Translations under genes and position numbers: made by a program
Part shown: piece after piece, positions 9,227 to 18,511 of the stretch
Layout: the number at the start of each line of letters is the position of its first letter
Numbering within the stretch: the first letter of the stretch is position 1
From: Bacteroidota bacterium
GTDB taxonomy: Bacteria > Bacteroidota > Bacteroidia > Chitinophagales > Chitinophagaceae
DNA: 64,000 nucleotides
Assembly: GCA_030706735.1 (NCBI GenBank)
Contig: JAUZNZ010000017.1
Span: 45,335 to 109,334 of the forward strand
Reading direction: 5' to 3'
The notes under the pieces: generated by a model
What the model was told of the DNA's origin: nothing
The model's input: only the letters and a program-made list of their open reading frames with translations
Databases searched by the model: none

Positions 9227-10822
9227 ATGAAAAGTATCTACCTCCTCTTCTTCCCGCTACTGACCTGCGGGGTGCTCTCCGCGCAAAATCCGCTCAAAGA
9301 CACGATCGTTCCGTCCAAGGGCCATATTAAGGAGCAATTGGACTCGATCAAGAAGGAAAAGGTCAAAATCGCCTCGGATAGCGCCGGGAACGGGAACCAA
9401 CCGGCAAAATCCCGTTTTATCGACACCACGAAGCTGAACAAGTACGGCGATCTGCTGAACGACGATCCGGAGTTCACGAAAAAAACGAGCGTGCTGACGC
9501 CCGCCCTCGAAGTGGTCGGCATGAGCGTGGTATTGAACGTGGTCGATCGGACGGTGATGCACCTGGAATTCGCCAATGTGGATCCCCATACCTGGAGCAG
9601 AACGCTGAAGGCGGGCTTTCCATGGACGAATGGCTGGGAATGGGACCAGGACCGGTTCGGCAACAACTTCCTATCCCATCCCATGACGGGTAGTTTCTAT
9701 TTCAATGCGGCGCGTGCGAACGGCTTTAATTTCTGGCAATCGGCGCCGATCGTTTTCGCCGGCAGTTACATGTGGAAGATCTTTGGAGAGAACGGGACCC
9801 CGGAGCGGGAAGACCTGATCAATACGACCGTCGATGGGATCCTGCTTGGAGAGACTACGTACCGGCTAAGTTCCAATATCCTCGACGACCGGACGACCGG
9901 CGCGGAGCGGGTGTTCCGGGAGATCGCCGCAGGCCTGGTGGACCCGATCAGGGGCTTCAACCGGCTGTTCCAGGGGAAGTGCACGCGTCGTACCAATAAG
10001 GAGGTCTACCAAAAGGAGCCTGTCAACATTACTTTTTATGCCGGCGTTCATGCCATAAACAACCAGACCAATCATCTTCTTTCCGGCCATAACGACGAGA
10101 TGCTGAACATACAGCTCAATTACGGCAACCCGTTCGAGGTGCGTTCCAGAAAACCCTTCGACTTCTTCCGGTTCCGTGCGGAACTGAATTTCGGCGTGGG
10201 CCGTAAGGTAGTCGACAATATTACCGGTTACGGCGTGTTGCTGGCCAAGAACTATCAGTGGGGTAAGGTGGCGGCGCTGCTTGGCGGCTTCCAATACTAC
10301 GATTACTACGATACGAAGGCGTTCGAGTTATCGACCACGGCCTTCGGACCGGGTCTGATCACGAAGGTACCCCTGGGCAAGACCTGGAGCCTCTATACCA
10401 ATTTCCACCTCGCCTTTGCGCCGTTTGCCGGAAGCAGTGTGGGACCGGTCACCGATACCACGCTCTACCGGGATTACCGCTTCGCCTTTGGCTGGCAGGG
10501 AAAGATCGAAAGCATGATCAATTTCGGAAAGATCGGCACGTTGACCCTACTCTATTACTATTACATGATCCATGCCTTCGACAATACCGGGAAGGACGAA
10601 TCCAAGGTGGGCACACTAGGCAATAACTATATCAGCATTCTCAAGCCCAGGGTGACGGTTCACCTCTATAAGAACCTGAGCATCGGCGCCGAGCAAACGG
10701 TCTACCTAAACGATCATGTCGACAATGGCGTGCAGAACCTGCACTTTACGCAAACCGAGCAGCGCATCTTCCTTATGCTCTATTGGGACGATCCCCAGCG
10801 CCGGCAGCATTACAATTTATAA
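9227..10822 (+). CDS. DUF3943 envelope protein
   Basis: About 531 residues from the ATG at 9227 (MKSIYLLFFPLLTCGVLSAQ, a signal peptide); the GTG at 9197 would add residues with no signal-like character. A polar region rich in Lys and Asp follows. From about residue 140 comes the typical DUF3943 core (FYFNAARANGFNFWQSAPIV, with later GEN and TTVDGILLGETTYRL), and the C-terminal half is beta-rich (YLNDHVDNGVQNLHF) like an outer-membrane barrel. DUF3943 has no established function. It is followed convergently by a PAP2 phosphatase gene only 6 bases away. A 121-base gap separates it from the propeller gene, so it is probably its own transcript. Confidence 0.82.
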   Translation: MKSIYLLFFPLLTCGVLSAQNPLKDTIVPSKGHIKEQLDSIKKEKVKIASDSAGNGNQPAKSRFIDTTKLNKYGDLLNDDPEFTKKTSVLTPALEVVGMSVVLNVVDRTVMHLEFANVDPHTWSRTLKAGFPWTNGWEWDQDRFGNNFLSHPMTGSFYFNAARANGFNFWQSAPIVFAGSYMWKIFGENGTPEREDLINTTVDGILLGETTYRLSSNILDDRTTGAERVFREIAAGLVDPIRGFNRLFQGKCTRRTNKEVYQKEPVNITFYAGVHAINNQTNHLLSGHNDEMLNIQLNYGNPFEVRSRKPFDFFRFRAELNFGVGRKVVDNITGYGVLLAKNYQWGKVAALLGGFQYYDYYDTKAFELSTTAFGPGLITKVPLGKTWSLYTNFHLAFAPFAGSSVGPVTDTTLYRDYRFAFGWQGKIESMINFGKIGTLTLLYYYYMIHAFDNTGKDESKVGTLGNNYISILKPRVTVHLYKNLSIGAEQTVYLNDHVDNGVQNLHFTQTEQRIFLMLYWDDPQRRQHYNL

Positions 10823-10828
10823 TGGGCT

Positions 10829-11806
10829 TCAGCGGTGGAAGGTGTAGATCAGTCCCGGCATCAGGACATGGTTCTCATAATTCAGGTTGAGGCTGAGCGT
10901 CGCTTTCTTTTTCGCCTTCTCGTTCTGGATCTTCGCATACCGATGATAATTATTCACGACCTGTCTGCCGCATAAGAAGCCGAGGGCGGCGCCGGCGATC
11001 ACGTCGGAGGCCCAGTGCTGATTCTCCGTGATGCGACTCAGGCCAACGAGGGTGGCGGCGGAATAGGCAATGATCGGGACGATACGCTGGCTGCGATATT
11101 CCATGGCGAATACCGTTGCCGCGGCAAAGATGACCGTGGTATGTCCGGAGGGGAAGGAGACGAAGGAGGCCGTGTGATGCTGCAGACTGTAAAAAGGCCC
11201 GTGAAAGCTATTTGCATTCAACTTCGACGTAGGGTCATAAAAGGAGGGTCGCTGCCGGGAAGTCAGGTATTTAACGACGGTCTCGATGGATGCGGCGGTA
11301 ATATAGGCCTGTGTAGCGAGCAGGGTGGTCGTCTTTTCTTTTTCTCTTTTGAAGATCAGCCCGTAGGCGCCCAGTGCGGCCAGGGTATATCCTTCGTAGG
11401 ACCCGCCAAATTGGGTGACGTAGGAACTGATGTTTACCACGGTCGGATTATTGTTGCGGATATTGACCGCGGCCTTGTTGATCGGATGGTCGGCGAAGAG
11501 CATCACTCCGGCGAGGCCGGCGCCAAAGGCGCCTACTTTCAGCCAATCGCTCCCGGAGAGCCTGAAGGGCACCGTTATCTGTTGCTTGATGTCATCGTAG
11601 ACCAGGATGGCGTATACTTTTGGCGTTATCTTCGTCGTCTCATTATAGGCTGAGGGCGCCACCACATTCTTTTGGTTGCCGCCGAGCGAGTCCGCCTTCT
11701 TACCCAGGCTGTCCAGCTTCTTGGTCAGGCTGTCCGTTTTTTGCGCCATGATCAAGGCAGGCGCCAGCAAGAGCAGCAACCCAAAAAAAATCGATCGTTG
11801 TTTCAT
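10829..11806 (-). CDS. PAP2-family membrane phosphatase
   Basis: A 325-residue PAP2/phosphatidic-acid-phosphatase-type protein with an N-terminal signal sequence (FFGLLLLLAPALIMAQ). The three catalytic motifs are visible: KYLTSRQRP (KX6RP, about residue 190), SFPSGHT (PSGH) and SRITENQHWASD (SRX5HX3D). Hydrophobic segments surround them. Such enzymes dephosphorylate lipid phosphates such as undecaprenyl pyrophosphate or phosphatidic acid at the membrane. The long polar N-terminal region (KTDSLTKKLDSLGKKADSLG) is a low-complexity linker and not part of the catalytic core. The gene is convergent with the DUF3943 gene. The substrate cannot be told from sequence. Confidence 0.9.
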   Translation of the reverse strand: MKQRSIFFGLLLLLAPALIMAQKTDSLTKKLDSLGKKADSLGGNQKNVVAPSAYNETTKITPKVYAILVYDDIKQQITVPFRLSGSDWLKVGAFGAGLAGVMLFADHPINKAAVNIRNNNPTVVNISSYVTQFGGSYEGYTLAALGAYGLIFKREKEKTTTLLATQAYITAASIETVVKYLTSRQRPSFYDPTSKLNANSFHGPFYSLQHHTASFVSFPSGHTTVIFAAATVFAMEYRSQRIVPIIAYSAATLVGLSRITENQHWASDVIAGAALGFLCGRQVVNNYHRYAKIQNEKAKKKATLSLNLNYENHVLMPGLIYTFHR

Positions 11807-11991
11807 GCTTCGGGTTTTAGACGGTCGTCAGGAGTGTAACCTTTGTTGCATAGGATTTAGCAAAACGTAAGCCGGTTTGATCCTGTCGCCGACAGGGGCC
11901 TAATTGATTGAAGTTAGGGCCATTTTGAGCGCCCATTCCGTCGATCCGCGTGATTTCCCCGCCATGTTGAGTATAATTTTCCTCAGGGACC
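11807..11991. other. Intergenic stretch between two reverse-strand genes
   Basis: It lies between the PAP2 gene and the end of the peptidase-propeller gene. It should hold the promoter of the PAP2 gene; a TACGTTTTG stretch on the reverse strand is close to, but not, the TAnnTTTG consensus. No coding sequence or strong terminator was seen. Confidence 0.4.
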
Positions 11992-14853
11992 CTATCTGGC
12001 TACGGGCGGCCGGGCGCTGTAGCCCTGCGATAGCAGGTTGAGCGGAAGGATCAGCTCCCATTGGTTCGGATCGCGGCCTCCCAGGTCGGGATCGAGGAGA
12101 CGGCTGTACCGGATGCCGAAGCTGATCGGCAGCTCATTCCACCACTTCGTATCGAAAAAGATCTCGGTGCCGCAGGACCGGAAATCGGCGGCGAAGATGC
12201 TATTATCGGTGTAGAAGTCCCGGACATGGCTATAGTCATAGAACAGGTTGGCGCGTATGCGAAGGAAGTACACGAGATTCCCGAAGCCCCAGTCGGGATA
12301 GGCGAGCGGAAAATGGTAATTGGCGGCGAGCCGGTACATGCGATACAGATTATAGACCGTATATCCCCTGGAAAAAGGGAAGCCGTTCGCAAAGCCCCCG
12401 TTATTGAACTTATCCCTCCCTTGTGCGGCGCCGCCCAGCACGATGCTGTGCGTCGGCGCGGCGCCGGGCAGGTACAGGTAGGCGGAGGCGAGCAACTGCT
12501 GGCCGGCGGGCGCCATGTCCAGCGCACGATCGTAGGTGAGCAACAGGGTTTGTGCGAATCGCGGATAGATCTGCTGCTGGGCTTGCTGGACCTGGTTTGA
12601 GAGGCTGACAAAGGAGCGCAGGTAGCTGAAACTGCGATCCGCCAGCGAATCCTTGTACTTGCCCGTGAAATACTGCCGTTCATAGACGTAGTCGGTGCCG
12701 AATTGCAGGGAGGTATTGGTCCTGCCCCGCGTGAAGGTCAGCGGCACGCTGTAGCCGACATAGGAGTTCATTTCGTTCCAATACAGGGTCCCCGAGCGGA
12801 CCTGGGTGTTGCGGTTAAAAATATAATCATAGCCTATGTCGAGCCATGGAAAGAGCGCTCCGTAGGTGGCGTCGGCGCCGACCTGGGTAAATTGTTCGTT
12901 GCGGTTGTAGTTGACATAGACTTCGCCCTGCAGGGTATTGAGGATATTCTCGCTGACCAGCGAGTACTGGTAATTGGGATCGCTGATATAGGGCCGCCAG
13001 CTATGGATATTGAGCAGGTGAACCGATGCGGGGTAATCCTTCACCGGATAGTGGCCCGCCGGAATCCCGTCGAGCAGGTGTGCCGGGCCGGCGTCGAGGG
13101 AATCGATGCCTTGTGTGGACAGGGGGCGATCCCAGTCGGCGGCAGACAAAGGCTGCAAGGCCCATTGCGCCGCCGAAACCGTGCGCATCGTCATTCCGAC
13201 CGCGGTAAATTCGGACCAGGCGTATTGGCCGCCGTCGCCGTGGAAGGCGTATTGACCAATGGGGTTGCCCTTTTGCGGCAGCATGACCTGGTACAGTTGG
13301 CCGCCGGTCACGGCGAATATCTTGTCCCTTCCCTCATGGGAGGCCGTAAACCAGATCGTGTCGTGCGCGGCCGAGAGGGTCACGGATGGATAGCCGATGG
13401 TCTGCCAGGTGAAGGGCGTGAGCAGGTTCGTCGAGCCGTCCTGCGTGTTCACCGAGGCCAGCGCCATTTGTCCGCGCTCATTGCGAACGGCGGAGACGAT
13501 CCTGCCGGCCCCGTCGAACTTGGGATAGGTGTAGAAGAGGGCGTCGGGATTGGGTATGGCGCGTTCCAGTTTGCCGGTGCGGCTGTCCAGGAGGTGCAGC
13601 GCGCAGCTGCCGTCGGCGGCCTCCTGCACGGCGACGATGTGCCGGCCGTCCGCTGAAATATCCGGTGAAAAATAGCGCGTACGGTTTGTTAGCTTGACGT
13701 CGACGCCGCTTGACGGGTCGAGCACGCGGATCACGCTGAAGTCCCGCCAGCCCCAGCGTGGATCACTCTCATAGGCGGCGTAGACTACTGTATGGTCGCG
13801 ATAGGAGAAATAATGATCCAGCGAAATGGAGCGGTTGCGAATGACGGTATCGGCGCCGGTGCGGAGGTCGCGGACGACGAAGGCAGGAATCTGCTTGTAG
13901 CTGCTGCGCACGTAGATCAGGCTGTCCCGGCCGATGAACTGGGGGAACTCCTCGTCGGCTACGAAATGCCTGTGCTGTTGGGCGAAGGGATCGGGCGCGG
14001 CGTCCGACCTTGCCTTGAACCAGGCCAGGGCATCCTGGCGGAACTGGCGGAAGGAAACGCCGGCGTAGCGTTCGATGGCCTGCTGAAAGGGATAGAACAA
14101 GCCGCGAAAGGCCGCGGCGTCGTGGCTTACGCGCTCCCAGAAATCGCGGCCGTATTTTTCGCGGCCGTAGGCGACCATCATGTACCCGAGCGGGTAGTGG
14201 TCGGGCACGTAGTCGCGAAGACTGCCATTGCGAAGCTGCATCCATGAATAGTTCTTATTACCGGCCCAGAGCGAGCGATAGCCGTCGAAGAAGAACGGGA
14301 GGCGGCCCCTACCCTGCGAGCTGACGAGGGTTTCCTGAAAAACGGCGTCCCCTTCCCAGAACCAGTTCGGCATGGCGAGGCTATTGGCGAGCGCCTGTCC
14401 GCTCTCGCCAAACAAATAATAGAAGGCCCCCGACAGACCCACCCGGAAGTTATTATACTGCTCGACGTGGCGGTATTCGTGGATCGCGAGTGTCTTCTGC
14501 CAGGGAAGGCTGCCCAGGTCGAAGCTGTTCTGTTCCGGTGTCAGCAGGAATTCGCTACGGAAGGGCGCGAGCGCCACGTAGCCATTGGGTATGATGGTTT
14601 GATTCTGGAGGACGATATTGATCTTGCGGGTACGGCCGCCGATGGTGGATACGGTGCTGCTGCCCAGTTGCCGGACGATGGCCGCCACCTGTTGGGCCTG
14701 GCTGTCCAATCCAACCGGGAAGATGACCCGGGCCGTGGGGATATCGATCTGCTTCCATTTCAGGGAGGGCGGATTGCCGCCGAATTGCTGGGCCGCAAGG
14801 CTGCTGGTCATCATGAGGCAGAGTATCCATACTGGTCGGCGCGTTGCGGTCAT
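11992..14853 (-). CDS. Gluzincin-like peptidase / beta-propeller / outer-membrane barrel protein
   Basis: The preferred start is the ATG at 14853 (MTATRRPVWILCLMMTSSLA, a signal peptide), giving 953 residues; longer upstream in-frame starts run into the neighbouring promoter. Near residue 125 is HEYRH, an HExxH zinc motif, with a downstream WEGDA (Glu near 167) as likely third ligand, as in gluzincins. The middle carries TolB/PD40-like repeats (RYFSPDISADGRHIVAVQEA, PKFDGAGRIVSAVRNERGQ). The last roughly 300 residues are rich in aromatic beta-strands and end like a surface barrel (PISFGIRYSRLLDPDLGG). This reads as a secreted metallopeptidase coupled to an outer-membrane anchor. The substrate is unknown, and activity depends on the metal site being complete. 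Confidence 0.75.
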   Translation of the reverse strand: MTATRRPVWILCLMMTSSLAAQQFGGNPPSLKWKQIDIPTARVIFPVGLDSQAQQVAAIVRQLGSSTVSTIGGRTRKINIVLQNQTIIPNGYVALAPFRSEFLLTPEQNSFDLGSLPWQKTLAIHEYRHVEQYNNFRVGLSGAFYYLFGESGQALANSLAMPNWFWEGDAVFQETLVSSQGRGRLPFFFDGYRSLWAGNKNYSWMQLRNGSLRDYVPDHYPLGYMMVAYGREKYGRDFWERVSHDAAAFRGLFYPFQQAIERYAGVSFRQFRQDALAWFKARSDAAPDPFAQQHRHFVADEEFPQFIGRDSLIYVRSSYKQIPAFVVRDLRTGADTVIRNRSISLDHYFSYRDHTVVYAAYESDPRWGWRDFSVIRVLDPSSGVDVKLTNRTRYFSPDISADGRHIVAVQEAADGSCALHLLDSRTGKLERAIPNPDALFYTYPKFDGAGRIVSAVRNERGQMALASVNTQDGSTNLLTPFTWQTIGYPSVTLSAAHDTIWFTASHEGRDKIFAVTGGQLYQVMLPQKGNPIGQYAFHGDGGQYAWSEFTAVGMTMRTVSAAQWALQPLSAADWDRPLSTQGIDSLDAGPAHLLDGIPAGHYPVKDYPASVHLLNIHSWRPYISDPNYQYSLVSENILNTLQGEVYVNYNRNEQFTQVGADATYGALFPWLDIGYDYIFNRNTQVRSGTLYWNEMNSYVGYSVPLTFTRGRTNTSLQFGTDYVYERQYFTGKYKDSLADRSFSYLRSFVSLSNQVQQAQQQIYPRFAQTLLLTYDRALDMAPAGQQLLASAYLYLPGAAPTHSIVLGGAAQGRDKFNNGGFANGFPFSRGYTVYNLYRMYRLAANYHFPLAYPDWGFGNLVYFLRIRANLFYDYSHVRDFYTDNSIFAADFRSCGTEIFFDTKWWNELPISFGIRYSRLLDPDLGGRDPNQWELILPLNLLSQGYSARPPVAR

Positions 14854-14886
14854 GTGAAGTCGATTATGATTGTTGAAATTACTGAT

Positions 14887-14894
14887 TATTTTTG
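14887..14894 (+). promoter_or_regulatory. -7 promoter element before the GT-C gene
   Basis: TATTTTTG matches TAnnTTTG in the short divergent region 14854-14902. It ends only 8 bases before the ATG at 14903, which would leave almost no leader, so either the transcript is nearly leaderless or the match is chance. Confidence 0.35.
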
Positions 14895-14902
14895 CAGCGA
14901 GC

Positions 14903-16417
14903 ATGCCCATCCACTTCCGATCTTTTTGGCCCCGCAAGAACTGGGATTCCCTCCTCGCCGCCATTGCGGGCATCCTGATCATCCATAGCTTCTGCCGCCA
15001 TAGCGGGATCGGGGTATCACCTGACTCGGTCGATTATATCAGCACGGCCTCGAATATCCGCTATCATGGAACCGCCACGAATTATTCCGGCCATCCGCTG
15101 GTCAACTTTCCCATCGGCTATCCCCTGCTGTTAAGCGGGATCATGTGGATCACGGGGCAGGATGCGATGTCCTTCGGGCCGGTGCTGAATGAGGCGCTGT
15201 TTGCGATCCTGATCCTGCTGTGCGGGGTGCTGATGGAAGGGTTCGCGATTCGTTCCAAGCTCTACAAATGGGCGATCCTGACCATCATCGTGCTCAGCCC
15301 CTGTCTTTTGGAAGTTTATTCCATGCTATGGTCGGAGACCTTATTCCTTGTGCTGCTGCTGTTATTCATTCTCTTTCTGCGGCGATACCTGGCTGCCCCG
15401 GATGCGGCTTCGGGGCTGCGGCGCCTTTGGGCGCCGGCGCTGATCGCCGGCCTGGCCTGCGTCACCCGCTATGCAGGTATAACGTTGATTGCGACGGGAG
15501 GGTTGCTGCTGTGTTTTCAGGGCGATCTGCGGATAAGGGGCAAGATGGGACGACTGCTCTACTTCGGGGCGGCTGCACTCCTCCTACCCTGTCTCAATCT
15601 CCTGCGGAACCGGGTGGTCACGGGAACGGCGGCGGGCCTTCGGGAACGGGGGATCGAGTCGTTCGGTCATGTGCTGCGCGATCTTGGGAATGTCATTCTG
15701 GGCTGGTTGGGCGCCGGGGAGGATTATGGCCTTTGGGCCGCGGTATTGGCGGCTGTGCTAATCGTTGTTTTTGCCCTCCTCACTATCAGAAGGCGCCGAT
15801 CCCGGAGCACCGAGCATATCGTCCACGTTTTTTTTGTCGTCTATGCCGCCTTTATCCTGGGGGTCGCTTCGATATCACGATTCCAACAACTGGATAGCCG
15901 GCTTGTGTCGCCCCTGTTCATTCCCCTGATCTGGGGTTGTACGTTCTGGATACCCGGATGGATGTCCAATCTGTACCGGGGCATGGGAAAACCCATTGCG
16001 TTGTTCGCGGTGTTCAGCGGCGTTATTTTTATTCAGACCGCGCAATTGACCTCATACGCTGAAAACTGGGAGGGCATCCGCGATGCGGGGATACCGGGAT
16101 ATACCGAGAATGACTGGACGCATTCGCAGACCATGGACTATGTGCGGCAGCAATTTGCGAAGGACAGCGTGCCGGTTTACAGTAATGCCGATGACGCGAT
16201 CTGGTTTTTGACGGGACTGCGTGCGCATACGCTGCCGCATAAGGAGTCTGTGGGTGAGCGGGGCAGCCTGATGGGTCTGGATCGGTTTTATGTGGTTTGG
16301 TTCAATGACGGGTATAATTCCGACCTGCTCAATATCGATAAGATCGCGCAGACGAAGCGGATGGTTTGGACGAAGCCGTTCGCGGACGGGGCGGTCTACT
16401 ATTTCACGAGCCGGTAA
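14903..16417 (+). CDS. GT-C-like polytopic membrane protein (probable glycosyltransferase)
   Basis: 504 residues from the ATG at 14903. About ten hydrophobic segments follow an N-terminal SFCRHSGIGVSPDSVDYIST, where the acidic residues in the first loop match the placement of catalytic Asp residues in GT-C (ArnT/PMT-like) enzymes. The C-terminal roughly 120 residues are soluble and periplasmic in character (TENDWTHSQTMDYVRQQFAK). Such enzymes move sugars from lipid-linked donors to lipids or proteins. The closest family could not be settled. A PrsW protease gene follows after 25 bases, possibly in one transcript. Confidence 0.65.
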   Translation: MPIHFRSFWPRKNWDSLLAAIAGILIIHSFCRHSGIGVSPDSVDYISTASNIRYHGTATNYSGHPLVNFPIGYPLLLSGIMWITGQDAMSFGPVLNEALFAILILLCGVLMEGFAIRSKLYKWAILTIIVLSPCLLEVYSMLWSETLFLVLLLLFILFLRRYLAAPDAASGLRRLWAPALIAGLACVTRYAGITLIATGGLLLCFQGDLRIRGKMGRLLYFGAAALLLPCLNLLRNRVVTGTAAGLRERGIESFGHVLRDLGNVILGWLGAGEDYGLWAAVLAAVLIVVFALLTIRRRRSRSTEHIVHVFFVVYAAFILGVASISRFQQLDSRLVSPLFIPLIWGCTFWIPGWMSNLYRGMGKPIALFAVFSGVIFIQTAQLTSYAENWEGIRDAGIPGYTENDWTHSQTMDYVRQQFAKDSVPVYSNADDAIWFLTGLRAHTLPHKESVGERGSLMGLDRFYVVWFNDGYNSDLLNIDKIAQTKRMVWTKPFADGAVYYFTSR

Positions 16418-16442
16418 GGCAACAATCCATTATTTTTAGGGC

Positions 16443-17144
16443 ATGTTATTAATCGCCCTGGCCATTGCGCCCGGCATCGCCATTTCCCTGTTCATTTATT
16501 CGCAGCGTGCCTATCGCGGGGCGTTGCTATACCTGATCCTTTCTTTTGTGCTGGGGATGGCGGCGACCCTCCCTGCCCTGGCGTTGCAGCTGCTGGCCGG
16601 CGACGTGCGGGACGATCCCACGCGCCATTCGCTGCTTGCCTATGCCTGGTATGCCTTTATCGTGGTCGGGTTGAGCGAGGAAGGCGTTAAATTCCTGGTG
16701 TTGCGCCTGTATGCGTTCCGACAGGCCGCCTTCCGTCAGCCGTTCGACGGGATCCTGTTTGCCGTCCTGATCGGGATGGGCTTTGCGACGGTGGAGAATA
16801 TCGAATACGTTTACCAGCTGGGATCGGGGGTCGGCTGGAGCCGCGCCTTTCTGTCGGTTCCTGCGCATGGCGCTTTTGCGGTGTTGATGGGATACAATGT
16901 AGGATGGGCGAAGGCGGTGCCGGAGCGATCGGTCTTTTACATGATCAGGGGTTTGGGGATCGCGGTGCTGTTCCATGGCAGTTTCGACTTTTTTATCTTT
17001 CTCCAGCAGGGGCATGTGGCGAAGGGATATGTATCGGACGGGCTGCTGTCGTTCGGCGCCTTTGCCACCTTTTACATTGCCGTGCGGATGGCGATGAATG
17101 CGATCCGTATGCACAGAAAACGTAATTTTGACGAGGAGAAATGA
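16443..17144 (+). CDS. PrsW-family intramembrane metalloprotease
   Basis: A 233-residue polytopic protein with the PrsW signatures in order: EEGVKF (about residue 79, EExxK), FDGILFAVLIGMGFATVENI (about 100), HGAFAVLMGY (about 140) and FHGSFDF (about 180). The conserved Glu and His residues are the presumed metal site. PrsW proteins of Bacillus cleave anti-sigma factors in the membrane; here no partner is evident, although FecR is encoded in the same window. The GNAT gene starts 8 bases after its stop, so the two are likely co-transcribed. Confidence 0.88.
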   Translation: MLLIALAIAPGIAISLFIYSQRAYRGALLYLILSFVLGMAATLPALALQLLAGDVRDDPTRHSLLAYAWYAFIVVGLSEEGVKFLVLRLYAFRQAAFRQPFDGILFAVLIGMGFATVENIEYVYQLGSGVGWSRAFLSVPAHGAFAVLMGYNVGWAKAVPERSVFYMIRGLGIAVLFHGSFDFFIFLQQGHVAKGYVSDGLLSFGAFATFYIAVRMAMNAIRMHRKRNFDEEK

Positions 17145-17151
17145 ACGCCAC

Positions 17152-17712
17152 ATGAGCATGGACGACCCCACTTTATCGATCCGGTTCGCGGATCTGGAAG
17201 ACATCAATACGATCGGTTATCTCGCGCAGCAGGTTTGGCCGAAGGCCTATAAGGATATTCTTGCGCCCGCGCAGCTGGCGTATATGCTGAACCTGTTCTA
17301 CAGCCCCGCCTCGCTAAGACAGCAGATCGTGGCGGAGAAACATAGCTTTCTGGTCGCGGAGGAAGAGGATGAGCCCATTGGCTTCGCGTCCTGGTCAAAG
17401 GTTGGGGGTGGTCGCGCGGACGGTGCCGCGCGCGGGGCGCGCGTGGAGGCAGGAGTGTACAAACTGCATAAGCTCTATGTGCTGCCCGGGAGGCAGGGAA
17501 AGGGACTGGGCAAGGCCATCCTGGGGTTCATCGTCGAGGATATCGTCCCGCAGGGCGCGAGGGCACTGCAGCTCAATGTGAACCGGCACAATAAGGCGAA
17601 GCAATTCTATGAGAAGATGGGATTCGCCGTGATCCGCGAGGAGGATGTGGACATCGGGCAGAACTACTGGATGAACGACTATGTGATGGAGATGAAGCTC
17701 GGGGTGCGGTGA
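17152..17712 (+). CDS. GNAT-family N-acetyltransferase
   Basis: 186 residues from the ATG at 17152 (MSMDDPTLSIRFADLEDINT); an upstream in-frame ATG would overlap the PrsW gene. The acetyl-CoA site is clear: LHKLYVLPGRQGKGLGKAI (motif A, Q/RxxGxG/A, about residues 105-125) followed by LNVNRHNKAKQFYEKMGF (motif B). The acceptor substrate is unknown. A GC-only low-complexity insert (KVGGGRADGAARGARVEAG, about residues 83-101) sits between beta strands just before motif A; see findings. The end is convergent with the YhhQ gene, 4 bases away. Confidence 0.88.
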   Translation: MSMDDPTLSIRFADLEDINTIGYLAQQVWPKAYKDILAPAQLAYMLNLFYSPASLRQQIVAEKHSFLVAEEEDEPIGFASWSKVGGGRADGAARGARVEAGVYKLHKLYVLPGRQGKGLGKAILGFIVEDIVPQGARALQLNVNRHNKAKQFYEKMGFAVIREEDVDIGQNYWMNDYVMEMKLGVR

Positions 17713-17716
17713 TTGC

Positions 17717-18511
17717 TCAGGGATGTTCGATGAGTTCGGTTGGAGGAAGGCCCATCGCGGCATGCTTCATCTGATGGGCGACGTCATGGCCGACGTACCG
17801 TTCGATGCGGCCTTCGATCACATAGATCAGCGGCGTGAGGATGATGGCCACGACAAATTTGTAGATATAGTTCATCATGCCGATCGCGAGGATCACCTGC
17901 CAGGTGAAGGTGCCGCTGAAGGCGATGAAGAGCACGATATAACTGTCCACCAATTGCGACACCAACGTGGAGCCCGTAGCACGCAGCCAGAGCCATTTAT
18001 TGCCGGTTCGTTTTTTTATCTGATGAAATACGGTCACGTCGACGACCTGGCTGACCAGGAAGGCGACCAGGGAGCCAATGATGATGCGCATATTCTGTCC
18101 GAAGATCGCATTGAAGGAATCCTGGATATTGGGGACGCCCTGTTTCTGGCTGCTGGCCAGCCAGACGTCCGCCGGAGGAATGCCGATGGCGAGATAATAC
18201 ATGAGGAAGGCGTAGGAGATCAGGACGACCGCGGTGATCGAAATGCGCCGGACGGCCTTAGGGCCGAAGAACTCATTGACGATATCGGTGATCACGAACT
18301 CCAGGGGCCAGAGCAGGACGCCGCAGGTCAGCACGAAGGAGAGGCCACTCTGACCGAAGAGCGAGAAATTTACCGGATGCATGCCGAAGAGCTTCTCCAG
18401 CGAAAAGAGCTTGGTACCGATGGCTTCCGCGATCAGCGCGTTGCAGCAGAAGAAGGCGGTGAAGCCGAGGAAGAGTTTGGTGGGGCGGTCCTTCAGGATC
18501 TGGTGGATCAT
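17717..18511 (-). CDS. yhhQ: Queuosine precursor transporter (YhhQ/VUT family)
   Basis: A 264-residue polytopic membrane protein. The family is recognisable from FFCCNALIAEAIGTKLFSLE near the N-terminus, the long hydrophobic hairpins, VITDIVNEFFGPKAVRRI in the middle, and VAFLVSQVVDVTVFHQIKKR with LWLRATGSTLVSQLVDSYIV later. YhhQ imports the queuosine precursors preQ0/preQ1 for tRNA wobble modification; no queuosine biosynthesis gene is nearby. Its start overlaps the stop of the upstream small membrane gene by four bases, so the two are translationally coupled. The symbol is given by family resemblance. Confidence 0.9.
   Translation of the reverse strand: MIHQILKDRPTKLFLGFTAFFCCNALIAEAIGTKLFSLEKLFGMHPVNFSLFGQSGLSFVLTCGVLLWPLEFVITDIVNEFFGPKAVRRISITAVVLISYAFLMYYLAIGIPPADVWLASSQKQGVPNIQDSFNAIFGQNMRIIIGSLVAFLVSQVVDVTVFHQIKKRTGNKWLWLRATGSTLVSQLVDSYIVLFIAFSGTFTWQVILAIGMMNYIYKFVVAIILTPLIYVIEGRIERYVGHDVAHQMKHAAMGLPPTELIEHP

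Noticed and set aside
12703..13656. Long forward open frame of 317 codons
   Set aside because: It lies wholly inside the peptidase-propeller gene on the other strand; no recognisable fold, typical of GC-rich antisense frames.
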